Source: Synanceia verrucosa (taxonomy: Eukaryota > Chordata > Actinopteri > Perciformes > Synanceiidae). From it: a stretch of DNA of 64,000 nt. The position numbers were made by a program, and so were the translations under genes. Location of the stretch: positions 27,673,740-27,737,739 of the forward strand of contig CM056558.1 of NCBI GenBank assembly GCA_029721515.1, given 5' to 3'. Shown piece by piece: positions 11,910 through 25,100 of this stretch (position 1 is its first letter; each line of letters starts with the position of its first letter). A model generated the notes under the pieces. The model had not been told where the DNA came from, did not search any database, and saw only the letters and a list, made by a program, of their open reading frames with translations.

Positions 11910-13880
11910 CATATTTATTTCTTCCCTCTTGTTGTTGGAACGTGATCTGACTTCGTGGGAAACTCTGCCTTTCTCTTTCATTTCAGTATTTACTGGAAGT
12001 CCTTAGGACGTCTCGGTCCGTAACCATGACGACACCTAACCCGCTAAAACCATCAGTCCCAAGGACTAAAAGATAAAATGTTTTGAATGTTTCACACCAC
12101 TAACTGAAAGTACTCCAGTCTTTGAAGATGAAACTGGATCCTCTTTGAGAATTTATGGGCCAGTGAAGGATGTTTGTCCTGAGGCCCTGTCCGAATGAAG
12201 ACGGGTTTAGGAGTAAATCAAAGTTTTTTGTCATATGGTTGTTTTGTCCACACAAAGCTGGCGTTTCAGGAGCCTGTATAATTCTTTTTTGAAACACCCT
12301 TAATGCCACTGTGTTGTTTCTTTATGTCCAGCCTCTACAGATCTTTCTTGAATTGTGCCTCCCACACATGCACTTCTACTTGTGTTTCTTCTTTGTTGTT
12401 ACACCCGTATACATTTCTTCTTTTCTGTTTTGTTGTTTGTGTGACTGTGTTACAGCGCCACCCACAGGCCAGTTGTATATATTACAACATTTCTGTGATT
12501 TGGTGGGGACAAAAACATTTCCTGAGGAGGTTTCAAAATGAAGTCGGCTCTGTTTCTGTGTGGACATGGCTTGAGGATCCTGAGGGTCTTGAGGGTTCCA
12601 GGGGTCCAAAGGGTCCTGAGGGCCCTGAGGTTCCAGACAGTCTAGAGGATCCAGAGGATCCTAAGGGCCCTGAGGACCCAGAGTATTCTAAGGGTCCTGA
12701 GCATCCTGAGGGTCCAGAGGGTCCAGACTCTGGTCCAACATGTTGACCAGACATGTCCAACCAATCCTTCGACAGAATTGTCCTGAATGTTCGGCTCTGG
12801 ACATGCTTTATCGCCACCAGCTGGCAGCCAGTGGAACAATCTGCTCACTAAACTAACAACTGACTTATTTCCATGATTGAATAATTCTTGCAGAACCAGA
12901 AGAACCCTGTGATTCTGGTCATGGTTCAGTTTATTTCCTGGCTCTGTCTGAGCTGTTTAACGGGCTGAACGAATTAATTAAATGTTCTTTTGTTTTATGT
13001 CATCAACAGGAAGCTCATTAGCTCCTCAGCTTGTTGTCATGGAAACAGGACGGCTTCAGCTGTGAGGTGTGAATGAGGACCAGTTTCAATTCTTTCTCAC
13101 ATTTGTTTTGTCACTTCAGAATAAAAGGTTTGCTTGATTTTTTGAGCTCAGAGGGTATAGTTTAAATGTTTTCCAGATTTATTTTCACCATCTGCCAAAT
13201 CTTCTCCAAAGTGTGTTTTAAATGTTCTGCCTTTGTCAGGTCACGTTTTATTTGTAAAAAGAAATGCTATTATACAACAGAGGTTTGTATCCTAAGATGT
13301 CTATGTTAGGACTATTTTTGTGTATTTGTCATCAATCAAACTGCAGGAGGTCAAAGGTCAGCTCATAACATTAATGTAACTGAAGTCGCTCCTGCAAATT
13401 CAGCTGAAAGTGTTGATAAATGTGTTTCTGCTGTTTTTCACTCGTCTTGCGTTCGGTGTCCTGCTAGGCCTCCATGACTTCTGACCTTTGCTGTGTGAAA
13501 GAGGACGAAGTGTTCTGCTGCGTCTTCTCATTTTAATCTTCTGGTATTTCCTGTCTGAGAAAGGTTTTCCTTGGTCAGCAGCTCCTTTAGACCTTTAGAG
13601 ACCAGTAACTCTTCATCATCTTCATCTGAGTTGCTGTCCACTGTGTGGACCTCAGAGACCCTGAGTCCTGGTCCACTGTAGTGATAGGACAGCATGCCAC
13701 TGGTCTTGGATCAGGTCCTGGTCTTTGTTTTAACCCTGCTTTCATTTTAGTCTTTGTCCTGATGAGCGTAGAATGACAGGATGTTCTTATATGGGTCCTG
13801 GTCTTAATCCTGTTCCTTCTCCATAAGACCCTATTCCTTGTCTTTGTTCTGGTCCACTCCTCCAGGACCAGTGTATAACG
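11910..13880. other. Intergenic DNA, no gene seen
   Basis: Holds a short degenerate 9-bp repeat at about 12571-12739 (units like GGTCCTGAG) and otherwise no recognised element. EXTL2 exons, expected here from human gene order, were not found on either strand. Confidence 0.5.
12571..12739. repeat. Degenerate 9-bp repeat
   Basis: About 18 imperfect copies of GGTCCTGAG-like units. One frame reads Gly-Pro-Glu/Pro-Glu-Asp triplets resembling collagen, but there is no gene context. Confidence 0.8.
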
Positions 13881-14060
13881 TTTCAGAATCAGAATCAGCT
13901 TTATTGGCCAGGCATGTTTTAAAAGAATACAAGTGACAACAGCAGCACACAAGGTAAAGAAATAATAAAATATGTGAAAGATAAGTGACAAACAAACAGC
14001 GGCTCAACTGAATTTAAATTAATTTATGCTGTGTGAGACAAAAAAGTGCAAATGACACAT
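13880..14060 (-). mobile_element. LINE 3' end fragment
   Basis: On the minus strand the sequence ends CCAATAAAGCTGATTCTGA, a form typical of 3' ends of 5'-truncated fish LINEs. The upstream part is diverged. Confidence 0.45.
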
Positions 14061-14879
14061 GAGATATTAAAATAGATAATAGATAGCTGTAGCTGTAATT
14101 TTTAGGGGATTTATTATCAGATATCATATGGTATTAATAACTGTGTTCTTATTAGAGTCTCAATGGTTGTTTCTCTTGTCTCTGCAGGGACAGCCTGTCA
14201 CTCTAAACCATAAGCTGATCTATAGTCAGTCTGGTCAGGAAGCACTTCTGCAGACATTGTCCCTGAAATTTAGGATGCATGACAATATTTTCAAAACAGT
14301 GAACTTGTCCTTTAAGAGGAAGCAGGGGATGTTAAAGGGTTAAAAGATCCATAATCCATCAATTCTGGTCCAGGGCTCTGATGTCAGTCACAGCTGCAGT
14401 TCCTCTAGGAGCCACTGGGTGCCGCTGTATTGCCGTGAATGACCAACACAGTCTGTCAGACTGGGAATAGAATCAAAATTTTTCTCCGCCTTCAGATCGG
14501 AAGTGCGCCTCCACAGTTAGGAGCCATGACATCAATCCTTTCCACCTGCTGCCTCAGAACCGACCAATTAGAGATGCTGCTGGTGGGGTTTATGGTCGTC
14601 ATGGAAACATCATTGATCTCACACACAGACAGGAAGCACTGGCTCAGGCTGTTTCTTTCAAAATAAAAGTCTGGTTTTTCAAAATAAAAGCCTCGAACTC
14701 TGATTTAATCTTCACAGGAAGCAAGTTGTGTTTATTTGCAACATGAATCCGGGACAGGCACGCACGAAGTACCAGTGCTTCAGTGCAGGAGAGGGTCAAC
14801 ATGCATAAGGCGGGGCCACGTGGGTCCGGCGTCATGTGTGCAGGCATATATTAAAATTTCTTCAGGAATTTTTTTCTAG

Positions 14880-15028
14880 TTATTATTATTATTATTATTA
14901 TGTCATTGCTGCTGTCTATTTTATATTTTCTAACTACTGCAACTTGTCTGTGATTTTGTCTATGCTGCTGTGGCGGGCGAATTTCCCCCAATGGGGAATG
15001 GGATAAATAAAATTCTATTCTATTCTAT
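14880..15028 (+). mobile_element. 5'-truncated LINE 3' tail
   Basis: A TTA run is followed by an AT-rich tail ending GGGATAAATAAAATTCTATT and more TTCTA units. The same family lies in reverse at 35380-35650. The AGT array begins directly after it, so the tail may have seeded that array. Confidence 0.5.
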
Positions 15029-16130
15029 TAGTAGTAGCAGTAGTAGTAACAGTAGTAGTAGTAATGGTAGCAGTAATAGTAGTAGTAGTAGTAGCAGTGG
15101 TAGCAGTAGCAGTAGCGGTAGTAATGGTAGCAGTAGTAGTTGTTGTAGTAGTAGCAGTAGGAACAGTAATAGTAGTAGCAGCGGTAATAGTAGTAGTAGT
15201 AGTAATGGTAGCAGTAATAGTAGCAGTAGTAGTAGTAGCAGTAGTGGTAGTAATGGTAGCAGTAATAGTAGCAGTAGCAGTAGTAATAGTAGCAGTAATA
15301 GTAACAGTTGCAGTAGTAGTAGTAATGGTAGCAGTAGTAATAGTAGCAGTAATAGTAACAGTTGCGGTGGTAGTAATGGTGGCAGTGGTAATGGTAGCAG
15401 TAATGGTAACGGTTGCGGTAGTAGTAGTAATGGTGGTAGTAGTAATGGTGGCGGTAATGGTAGAGTGGTAGTAGTGGTAATGGTAGTAATGGTAACGGTT
15501 GCGGTGGTGGTAGTAATGGTGGCAGTGGTAATGGTAGCGGTAATGGTAACGGTTGCGGTGGTGGTAGTAATGGTAGTGGTAGTAATGGTGGCGGTAATGG
15601 TAGCGGTAGTGGTGGTAGTGGTAATGGTAGCGGTAATGGTAACGGTTGCGGTAGTGGTAGTAGTAATGGTAGCAGTAGTAATAGTAGCAGTAATAGTAAC
15701 AGTTGCAGTAGTAGTAGTAATGGTAGCAGTAGTAATAGTAGCAGTAATAGTAACAGTTGCAGTAGTAGTAGTAATAGTAGCAGTAATAGTAACAGTTGCA
15801 GTAGTAGTAGTAATGGTAGCAGTAATAGTAGCAGTAGTAGTAGTAATAGTAGCAGTAATAGTAACAGTTGCAGTAGTAGTAGTAATGGTAGCAGTAGTAA
15901 TAGTAGCAGTAATAGTAACAGTTGCAGTAGTAGTAGTAATGGTAGCAGTAATAGTAGCAGTAGTAGTAGTAATAGTAGCAGTAATAGTAACAGTTGCAGT
16001 AGTAGTAGTAATGGTAGCAGTAGTAATAGTAGCAGTAATAGTAACAGTTGCAGTAGTAGTAGTAATGGTAGCAGTAATAGTAACAGTTGTGGTGGTCGTA
16101 GTTGCAGTAGTAGCAGGAACAGTAGTAGCA
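15028..16130. repeat. Compound AGT/AAT/AGC array, about 1.1 kb, upstream of SLC30A7
   Basis: Trinucleotide-based array in the AGT register. From 15300 to 16090 it has a higher-order unit of about 36-54 bp, each ending AATAGTAACAGTTGC. A GGT-rich segment lies at 15360-15660. The long frames through it (Ser/Asn or Val/Ala/Met runs) are repeat artefacts. Its edge is about 130 bp from the SLC30A7 start codon. Confidence 0.95.
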
Positions 16131-16261
16131 GTAGAAAACGCTCTAAAACGCCTTTATTGTGAAACCTGCGCAGAGCGGAAGTCGACGGTTAGCATCCCGT
16201 AGCCTCGTCTCCTGAGCGTGTGTCTGTTTGTGTGTATCAATGTGTGTGCTCAGGTGTGAAG
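16131..16261 (+). promoter_or_regulatory. SLC30A7 proximal promoter and 5' UTR region
   Basis: Short unique stretch between the AGT array and the start codon. It contains GCGGAAGT (16175-16182), which matches an ETS/GABP core site. No TATA box is evident. The transcription start is not known. Confidence 0.4.
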
Positions 16262-16802
16262 ATGCTACCATTATCTGTTAAAGACGACGAGTACAAACCT
16301 GCTAAGTTCAACCTACTGCTGAAGCTCTCGGGATGGTTCAGGTAAACTCACCTGCCGCCAGCTGCTAATTGAGCTCACTGGGGCTAACTGAGATAACGGT
16401 GTACCAGCTGATGGTACGCTGTTAGCCTGATGCTAACCGGTTTGCCTGAATAGATGTGTTCTTCTGATCAGACGGCGTGTCCATTAAACTGTTTATTAAA
16501 CAGTGAAAAACGCGGCGTCATTGTCCCGTGTTACTGTGCGTGAATGTGACTGTCCGCTGTGAATAACCCGGGCATGTCCCGAGTTTCTGCGGTGGTGGAG
16601 TTTGTTTCTGATCGATAAACTGCGTTTACAGGTCGATCCTCGCGGACAAAACGTCCCGGAATCTGTTCTTCTTCCTCTGTCTCAACCTCTCCTTCGCCTT
16701 TGTGGAGCTAACGTACGGCATTTGGAGCAACAGGTGAGCTAACTAGCCACTGTTAGCATCAGTCTGTTTGTTCTGCCCAGGATATGCCACGTATGTGTTA
16801 GC

Positions 16803-16854
<52 letters not shown>

Positions 16855-17554
16855 AGAGAGAGAGAGAGGTTCCACATTTCCTGTTAATCCCAAAATTCAA
16901 GTAGTTCAGTAAAATACCCCAAATGAATTTGCTGATAACTGATCAGGAACGCTCTGTGCTCTCCTACACGGTTTTTTGTAGTACTCTATAGACGTCATCA
17001 TCATTGATATGTCCAGTGGACTTGTCAGTTTTGATCAAATCAGAACCCATAGAGGAACATTTAGTTAAATGTTAGTTACCATTACTTTAGCTGGAGTTGC
17101 TGTATGGGTAGTTTACGCTAATGATTAGGTGATGTTAGCTGCAGCTATTCCATTAGAAAGAAATGAGATAATATGAAGGAGACTTTTAGACATTTGGTTA
17201 TCTTTCAATGTGATTTCTGGCTGAATCACATCAGATTTTAATAATCAGTGATGGTTTTCTCTCTCATTTTTACTTTCATTGTGAGACCCAGAGTGGCACA
17301 AAGTACATACAGTGTGTTTAAAGGGATAGTTAAAGAATAGAGCACTTCTAATATTTAAAACAATATTTAATGTGTGTGTTTCCTCTTCAGTTTAGGTCTG
17401 ATCTCAGACTCCTTCCACATGTTCTTTGACTGCACCGCTCTGCTGGCAGGTTTGGCAGCCTCTGTCATCTCCAGGTGGAGATCCAATGACAGCTTCTCTT
17501 ATGGGTGAGATCATTTCTCTGAGCTCTGTTAGTCAGGTCTGACAGTGACACACA

Positions 17555-17597
<43 letters not shown>

Positions 17598-18290
17598 TTA
17601 TTATGGTGCTTTTCCACTACACAGTAACGGCACGGTACGGCCCAGTTTTGTTGCTTTTCCATTACAACTGAGTACCCCCTCGGCGTGGGCGGGGTCGTCA
17701 TACAGCAGCACGAAACTGACGTAACTTCATTTGCATGCGACACAGATAATTGGGAAGAAGAAGAAGAACAACACAAACAGTGGAGGACAAGGAAGTGATC
17801 ATGTATTTGTTGCTCGCTCTGTGACTTTCTGTCACACACAAAGCGAAAGAAAAGAGACAGAAAAGACTCCAGGAAGTGTAAAAATAGCAGTTGCCGGTTT
17901 TAAAAATGGTGGAGTCGAGTTGGTTTTGGTTTTTACAGTCCAATCGGACGTTTCGCATCCAATGACGCTTCCAATGATGACACTCGTTGGCCAATCAGTG
18001 GAAGGCAGTCGGCTGACGTCGCGTTTTAGTATCGCTTCGGCTCACTTGGAACCAGGGCTGAGGAGGTACGAAAAAAGTACCTGGTACCAGGTACTAATGG
18101 AAAAGTGCCACAACCATGTAGAGGTATGCTGTACCGTATCGCACCGCGCCTGTGGAAAAGCACCATTAGTCAGGTCTGACCTTAGGTGTGTTTCAGGTAT
18201 GTCAGAGCAGAGGTCCTTGCTGGCTTCGTCAATGGACTGTTCCTCATCTTCACAGCCTTCTTCATCTTCTCTGAGGGAGTTGAGGTGTGT

Positions 18291-18340
<50 letters not shown>

Positions 18341-19123
18341 CATGGTGTTGATGTCTGACCGTGATTCCCCCCTCCTCTCTCTCTTTCTGAACCTTCAGAG
18401 AGCTCTGGAGCCTCCTGATGTTCACCATGACCGACTGCTTCCTGTGTCTGTAGCTGGTCTGCTTGTCAACCTGGTTGGGATCTTTGTTTTCCAACATGGA
18501 GGCCATGGACATTCGCATGGGGAGGGAGGTAACATCTGCAGAATGTCTAGAACCTCACAGCTCTTCAGTAGAACCTCACAGCTCTTCAGTAGAACCTCGC
18601 CTGTCCCCCACCTGTCTGTCTCTCAGGTCATGGTCACAGCCACACTCTGTTTAATGGCAGTGTGAATCATGGCGGACACAGCCACCAGAACAAACATGGA
18701 GGACATGGACACAGTCATGGAGGACATGGACACAGTCATGGAGGACATGGACACAGCCACGGTGGCCATGATGAGCCATACTGTCAGGGTGAGTCTGCTC
18801 AGTCGTATAAAATCATGAAGCGTTCTTTGTCTCATGATGATACATGATGTTAAATGTGAAGTGATGTTCTTGCAGATGAGCTGCTGCACACTCCAGGGAA
18901 AGGATCCAGCAAACAGATCCTGCAGGGTGAGAACAGATCACACATATCTTCATTCATGACTCCATTGCAGAGAACAGCATATGGAGCTTCTGTTTGGCCA
19001 CTGATCGATTATTATTTTAATAATCGTATAGGTCAGTTAGTTTTTCGATTATCTATGAATCAAAAAAAAACCCCCAACATATGTGTGTGTATATACACAT
19101 ATATATGTATGTATGTGTATACA

Positions 19124-19158
<35 letters not shown>

Positions 19159-22100
19159 GTATATGTGTGTACATATACGTGTGTGTGTGTGTGTATACAC
19201 ACACACACACGTATATACACACACACACATATACGTGTGTGTGTGTTTGTGTGTATATATACATATGTATGTATGTATGTATGTATGTGTATACACACAC
19301 ATGTTGGGTTTTGGGTTGGGTTGTATATACACACACACACGTGTGTATATACACACACATATACGTGTATACTTGTGTATATACACACATGTATATACAC
19401 TTGTATTGAAGAGCTGACAAGAGATGACATTTTGAATATATTGCACAGTCATGCATGATGTCTGCAGACTCCAGCAGAATCTTCTTCGACAGAGTTCAAT
19501 GTCACCTTTAAAGTGGGTCGATGTGGAAAATAGATGCCAAGCAGTGTTTTGTGTGACAACAGTGTGGAGCGGAGGTCACAGAATTTGAGCTTTGTGCACT
19601 CCGTGTCCATTCCACCGAGTATGTTTGGGCCTTTAGCCCAGTGCTAACTTATCGTGCTAGCTTATCTGTGCTTGTAAACTGGTCGTTAGTGCCGTTTGTA
19701 TTGAAGAGGTTATAGGATATAACATTTTGACCATATTACACTGCCATAGCCATCAGTGTCTCTATTATAAAGGTGACATGATGTTGATATATTGGTTTTG
19801 AATGGGATGTATTACAGCTGTGGTGATGTAGCATAACAGCTCTTCTCTCTGTACTGATTCCTACTGTCAGATGTTCAACATTGAGGCTTTGGACAAAGCG
19901 CTGATGGGAGGGGGAGGAGAATGTGGAGCTTAGAGGAGGCTGAGGGGAGATGCTACTTTCAAATCTTGCTAGCTTGCTAAAATGATGGACTATAGCTTTA
20001 AGTTTAGAATTGATGTAACCCATTGGTTAACAATAAATGGGTCATTTTTTTTCTCAGACCTACTGTTGCTGACTGTTGTTCTCTTTTCAAGTAATATCAG
20101 TTGATCAAACCTTTTCATGCCCAACATGTGCTACAGAATAAGTAATAAAAGTATGTATGAAAAAGTTGTTAGGACACCCATATAAAAGACAGAATATAAT
20201 GTGCTGTATAACCTGTGGATCTGTCACTGAGCAGACAGACCACGGGGGGGGGGCGCTCACTCACCATCGCTGATGTGATTTTCAAAATAAACTGGTAAAA
20301 GTCTGAATCATCTGAATGATTTATTTCTGTTGTGCTGCAGGCGTCTTGCTACACATCATCGCTGACACTCTGGGCAGTGTCGGGGTGATCATCTCTGCTC
20401 TGCTGATGCAGAAATACGACCTGATGATTGCCGACCCCATCTGCTCCATGCTGATCGCCCTCCTCATCGGAGTCAGGTGACCAATCTTTTTATCATCATA
20501 AGACTACTCTTGTGTTATGTTTTGTTTAACCTCATTAAAGAGAACCGGTATGTGCCGCCAAACTTGGAGAGCGTTTGGACAGCTGGGTCATTGTTTCGGC
20601 GATGAACCGTGGAAACTGAGCAGCACCAGAGTCAAACTGTTTTACACTGGAGTTCAGCTCCATCTCAGGTGGTGGTGATCTGCTCTTTCATAGGCAGCAG
20701 AACATTGGCTCGTCTCCATAGGAGCAGCTAGGTTTTAAAAGCTTCACTGCAGCGACATGAAGCTGCAGGCTGAACGCAATGAAATGACTCGTGATGTCAC
20801 ACAGCAACGTGCCGACACGCTGGTGGTGCATTGCGGGACTTGTAGTATTAGAGGTGCATGCAATATAATCGGAGGGCCAGCTATAATAATTAAATATTAT
20901 CCTGCAAGCCAAGGGGGTGATGCCAAGATGGCAGCTTGAGGTGGAGGCTCCAGGCTATTCTGCATTAAACAACTGTAAAACCCAAAATTAAGAACACCAA
21001 CTCAATCTTAAATATGTCAAAAACGGCAGTCAAAGACTGTGATATTTTCAATGGAAAACACGGAACTCAAACGTCCAGAGCCAATCCTGCATCGATGGAA
21101 CAATACCAGGTAGCGGCTAGCAGCATGGCGAACTTGGCAGCAGTGCTATTTGTGCTAAAGTCACTCCGTGCTGAGTTCGGAGGATTTGGATCCAAGCTGG
21201 ACAGTATAGATGACCGTCTGGGAAAGATGGCCAGCTCCATCGCTACTTTGAAGACTAACATGTCCGAGGTGAAGCAAAATGTTGATTCCAATGCCACACG
21301 AATGGAAAAGGCTGTAAACTGTATGGCAGAGGAGCTTACGGAGTCAAACCAAACAGAGCTAACCAAAGCCATGAAAAAAAAACCGCCTCCCTGGAGTCGA
21401 AAGCTGAAGACTTGGAAAATCAGAGCTGGAGGAAGAACTTAAGTCTGTTTGGGCTCCGGGAGAGTGCCTAGGGCAGCCGACCGCTGTTGGAAATCATCCA
21501 GGGGATGCAGCCGCGCTGGCTGGGCTTGGACACCGGGAGAGCCTTCATCCTGGAGAGGGTTCATCGGACCCTTGCACCACTGAAACCAAACCAGGACAGA
21601 GCGGTTCTCATCCGATTCTTGCAGTTCCAAGATCGTGAATTTGTTTACCGATCCACTAAACAGTGCATCATCACATACGAGGGGAACCAACTGTTTTTCG
21701 CCCAGGACCTCTCCGCTGAGACCGTACGGCAGCGGCATGCTTTTGATGCGCCCAGGAAGGTGTTTGCTGAGAGAGACTTTTAGCGGATTCCAGTATAATC
21801 CTTGCAAGATGAGGATCATCCACAATGGGAAAATACGCCTGTTTGCATCACCAAAAGAGGCGGAGGATTTCCATCGCAAACACGGTGGAGAGGTCTGACC
21901 AGGATAACGGTGAGAATTATCTACTTTACTACACATAACAACCAGCTGACACTGACTATCATTTAGTAATGACGCTAATGAGTCCCTGGTGACCCTCCTT
22001 TTGTTTTTCTCTCAACCTATTTTATTCCCAACATCTATTTCTTTGAAAAGACACCATATTTTAGAGGGTGCTTTGCCAACAGGGTAACTTAAGTAACTCC

Positions 22101-25100
22101 ATTATTTTTATTATTTATATTACTATAACAGCTGGTTTGGGACTTAACTGACATATTGATTGAGTTTGAGACGACTTAATTATTCAGCTATATTTTTTGT
22201 CAGCTGGCAGTTCATTAATAAGTATACTTCATGGTGTTCTAATAGATAACAAGGTGCAGGGTTGATGGACACTGATTGCTGTCTGTGGAGTTAGGTTTGC
22301 ACAGTTAGCTGATCCTCCACACGGTGGATCAGCACAAGCCCCACAATTTCTTGTAGTGAATAATGGGTGGGGACTTCAAGTGTTCAACTGCTCATATATG
22401 TAAATGTATATTTGTCTTTTTTTCTTCTTTTTACTTCTTCCACACACACATTGGCTCAGCACAGCAATATTATCTTCAACGACTTTAGCACTGTCACCTC
22501 ACAGCAAGAAGGTAACGGGTTTGAATCCCGGACACGGGGTCTTTCTGTGTGGAGTTTGCATGTTCTCCCCATGTCTGCATGGGTTCTCTCCGGGTACTCC
22601 AGCTTCCTCCCACCATCCAAAAACATGCATGGGGATTAGGTTAATTGGTTAATTTAAATTGACCGGAGGTGTGAATGTGAGTGTGAGTGGTTGTCTGTCT
22701 CTATGTGTCCTGTGATGAGGGCACATAGAGACATAGATGACGACTTGTCTGGGGTGTACCCTGCCTTCAGCCCTAAGACAGCTGGGATAGGCTCCAGCCC
22801 CCCTGACCCTATGAGGATAAGCGGTAGATAATGGATGGATGGGATGTACTTTTCCTAGTAAAACCATAAATTGTGTAAAACTGACAAATACTACAGTTGT
22901 GGTCAAAAGTTTCCATACACTTGTAAAGAACATCATGTCATGGCTCTCTTGAGTTTCCAGTTATTTCTACAACTCTGACTTTTACTCTGATAGAGTGATT
23001 GGAACAGATACTTCTCTGTCACAAAAACATTCATGAAGTTTGGTTCTTTTATGACTTTATTATGGGTCAACTGAAAATGTGACCAAATCTGCTGGGTCAA
23101 AAATATACATACAGCAATGCTAATATTTGGTTACATGTCCCTTGGCCATTTTCACTTCAGTTAGGCGCTTTTTTGTAGCCATCCACAAGCTTCTGGTTGA
23201 ATCTTTGACCACTCCTCTTGACAGAATTGGTGCAGTTCAGTTAAATTTGTTGGCTTTCTGACATGGACTTGTTTCTTCGGCATTGTCCACGTTCTCAATG
23301 GGGTTTTAGTCAGGACTTTGGGAAGGCCATTCTAAAACCTTAATTCTAGCCTGATTTAGCCATTCCATTACCGCTTTTGATATGTGTTTGGGGTCGTTGT
23401 CCTGTTGGAACACTGAACTGTGCTCAAAACCCAACCTTCAGGCTGATGATTTTAGGTCTGGTTGAAGAATTTGAAGGTAATCCTCCTTCTTCATCATCCC
23501 ATTTACCCTCTGTAAAGCACCAGTTCCACAGCATAATACTACCACCACCGTGCTTGACGGTAGGCATGGTGTTAAAGGCCTCACCTTTTCTCCTCCAAAT
23601 ATATTGCTGGGCATCTTGGCCAAGCAGCTTGATTTTTTTGTTTGGTCTCACCACAGAACTTTCCTCCACAAGGTCTTATCTTTGTCCTTGTGATCAGCAG
23701 CAAACTTCAGTCAAGCCTTAAGGTGCCTCTTTTGGATCAAGGGCTTCCTTCTTGTACGGCAGCCTCTCAGTCCATGGAGATGTAAAACAGGCTTGACTGT
23801 GGACACTGACACCTGTGTTCCAGCAGCTTCTAATTCTTAGCAGGTCAGCTTTTTGGTGGTTCTCGGTTGACTCTTCACCCTCCTGACCAATTTTCTCTAA
23901 GCAGCAGGTGATCGCTTGCATTTTCTTCCTGATCGTGGCAGTGACAAACAGTGCCATGCACTTTATACTTACAAACTATTGTTTGCACTGTTGCTCTTGG
24001 GACCTGCAGCTGCTTTGAAATGGCTCCAAGGGACTTTCCTAACTTGTTCAAGTCAGTGATTGGCTTTTTTTAGATCTGTGCTGAGCTCCTTTGACTTTCC
24101 CATTGTAGCGTTTGTGGGCGTTTGTTAAATGGCCTCAGAGAAGTCACCAGCTGTAGTCACTCATGATCACTCACAAGAAGTTAAGAGGCCATGCTATGAA
24201 GCTCACTTCATTGACACATCTTTCTAAGTCACCAAAGTTGCTAATTCATATTGCTGTATGTATATTTTTGACCCAGCAGATTTGGTCACATTTTCAGTTG
24301 ACCAATAATAAAGTCATAAAAGAACCAAACTTCATGAATGTTTTTTGTGACAAAGAAGTATAATCACTGTATCAGAGAAAAATCAGAGTTGTAGAAATAA
24401 TTGGAAACTCAAGAGAGCCATGACATTATGTTCTTTACAAGTGTATGTAAACTTTTGACCACAACTGTATATGGAACAAACTACAACCCAAAATACCTTT
24501 GATATAAAAATCACAAGCTGGAATGTTAGAGGGGTGAGGAAAATTGAAACAGGTCATGGGCGGGATTAAACAGCTTAAGTCCAAAATAATTTTCATTCAA
24601 GAATCCCATTTGACAGTCTCAGATGTTAAATTGGTACAGAGTAGATGGCCCGGTCAGGTAATAGGTGCATCAAATAATAATTATGGGAGGGGTGTACTTA
24701 TTCTCATTCAAAGAATGATACCATTTCAGACCATAAGAACAATCAATGACCCATATAATTGGGGGAGACTTCAATTGGTTCTGAACCCAGCAGAGTACCG
24801 ATCTTCAGGCTGATACCTCCAAGACACAAGCTAGAAGATTATTAAAACAGTACACTGTGGATTTAAATTTGGTTGAAGTATGGAGGGAACAGAAGCCAGA
24901 CAAAATAGAATATTCCTGTCACGCCAGTGTTGATTACTTTCTTATCTCCAGAGAGGTTTTATCAAAGATTAAAAATTGCTGGTATGATAGCATTGTAATT
25001 AGTGATCATGCTGCTATCTCATTAAATATTCACATAGAAAAATTCATCCATAGTCCCCCTAATTGGAGAATACAAGTTAAGTGGCTAAAGAATCCCGACT

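Noticed and set aside
12303..12746. Collagen-like Gly-Pro-Glu ORF
   Set aside because: A 9-bp repeat yields the triplets; no collagen gene context or splice sites.
14970..16202. 410-codon Ser/Asn/Val ORF
   Set aside because: It runs through the trinucleotide array and changes composition with the frame.
19049..19458. Tyr/Cys/His/Val-rich ORFs on both strands
   Set aside because: CA/TG/TA microsatellite.
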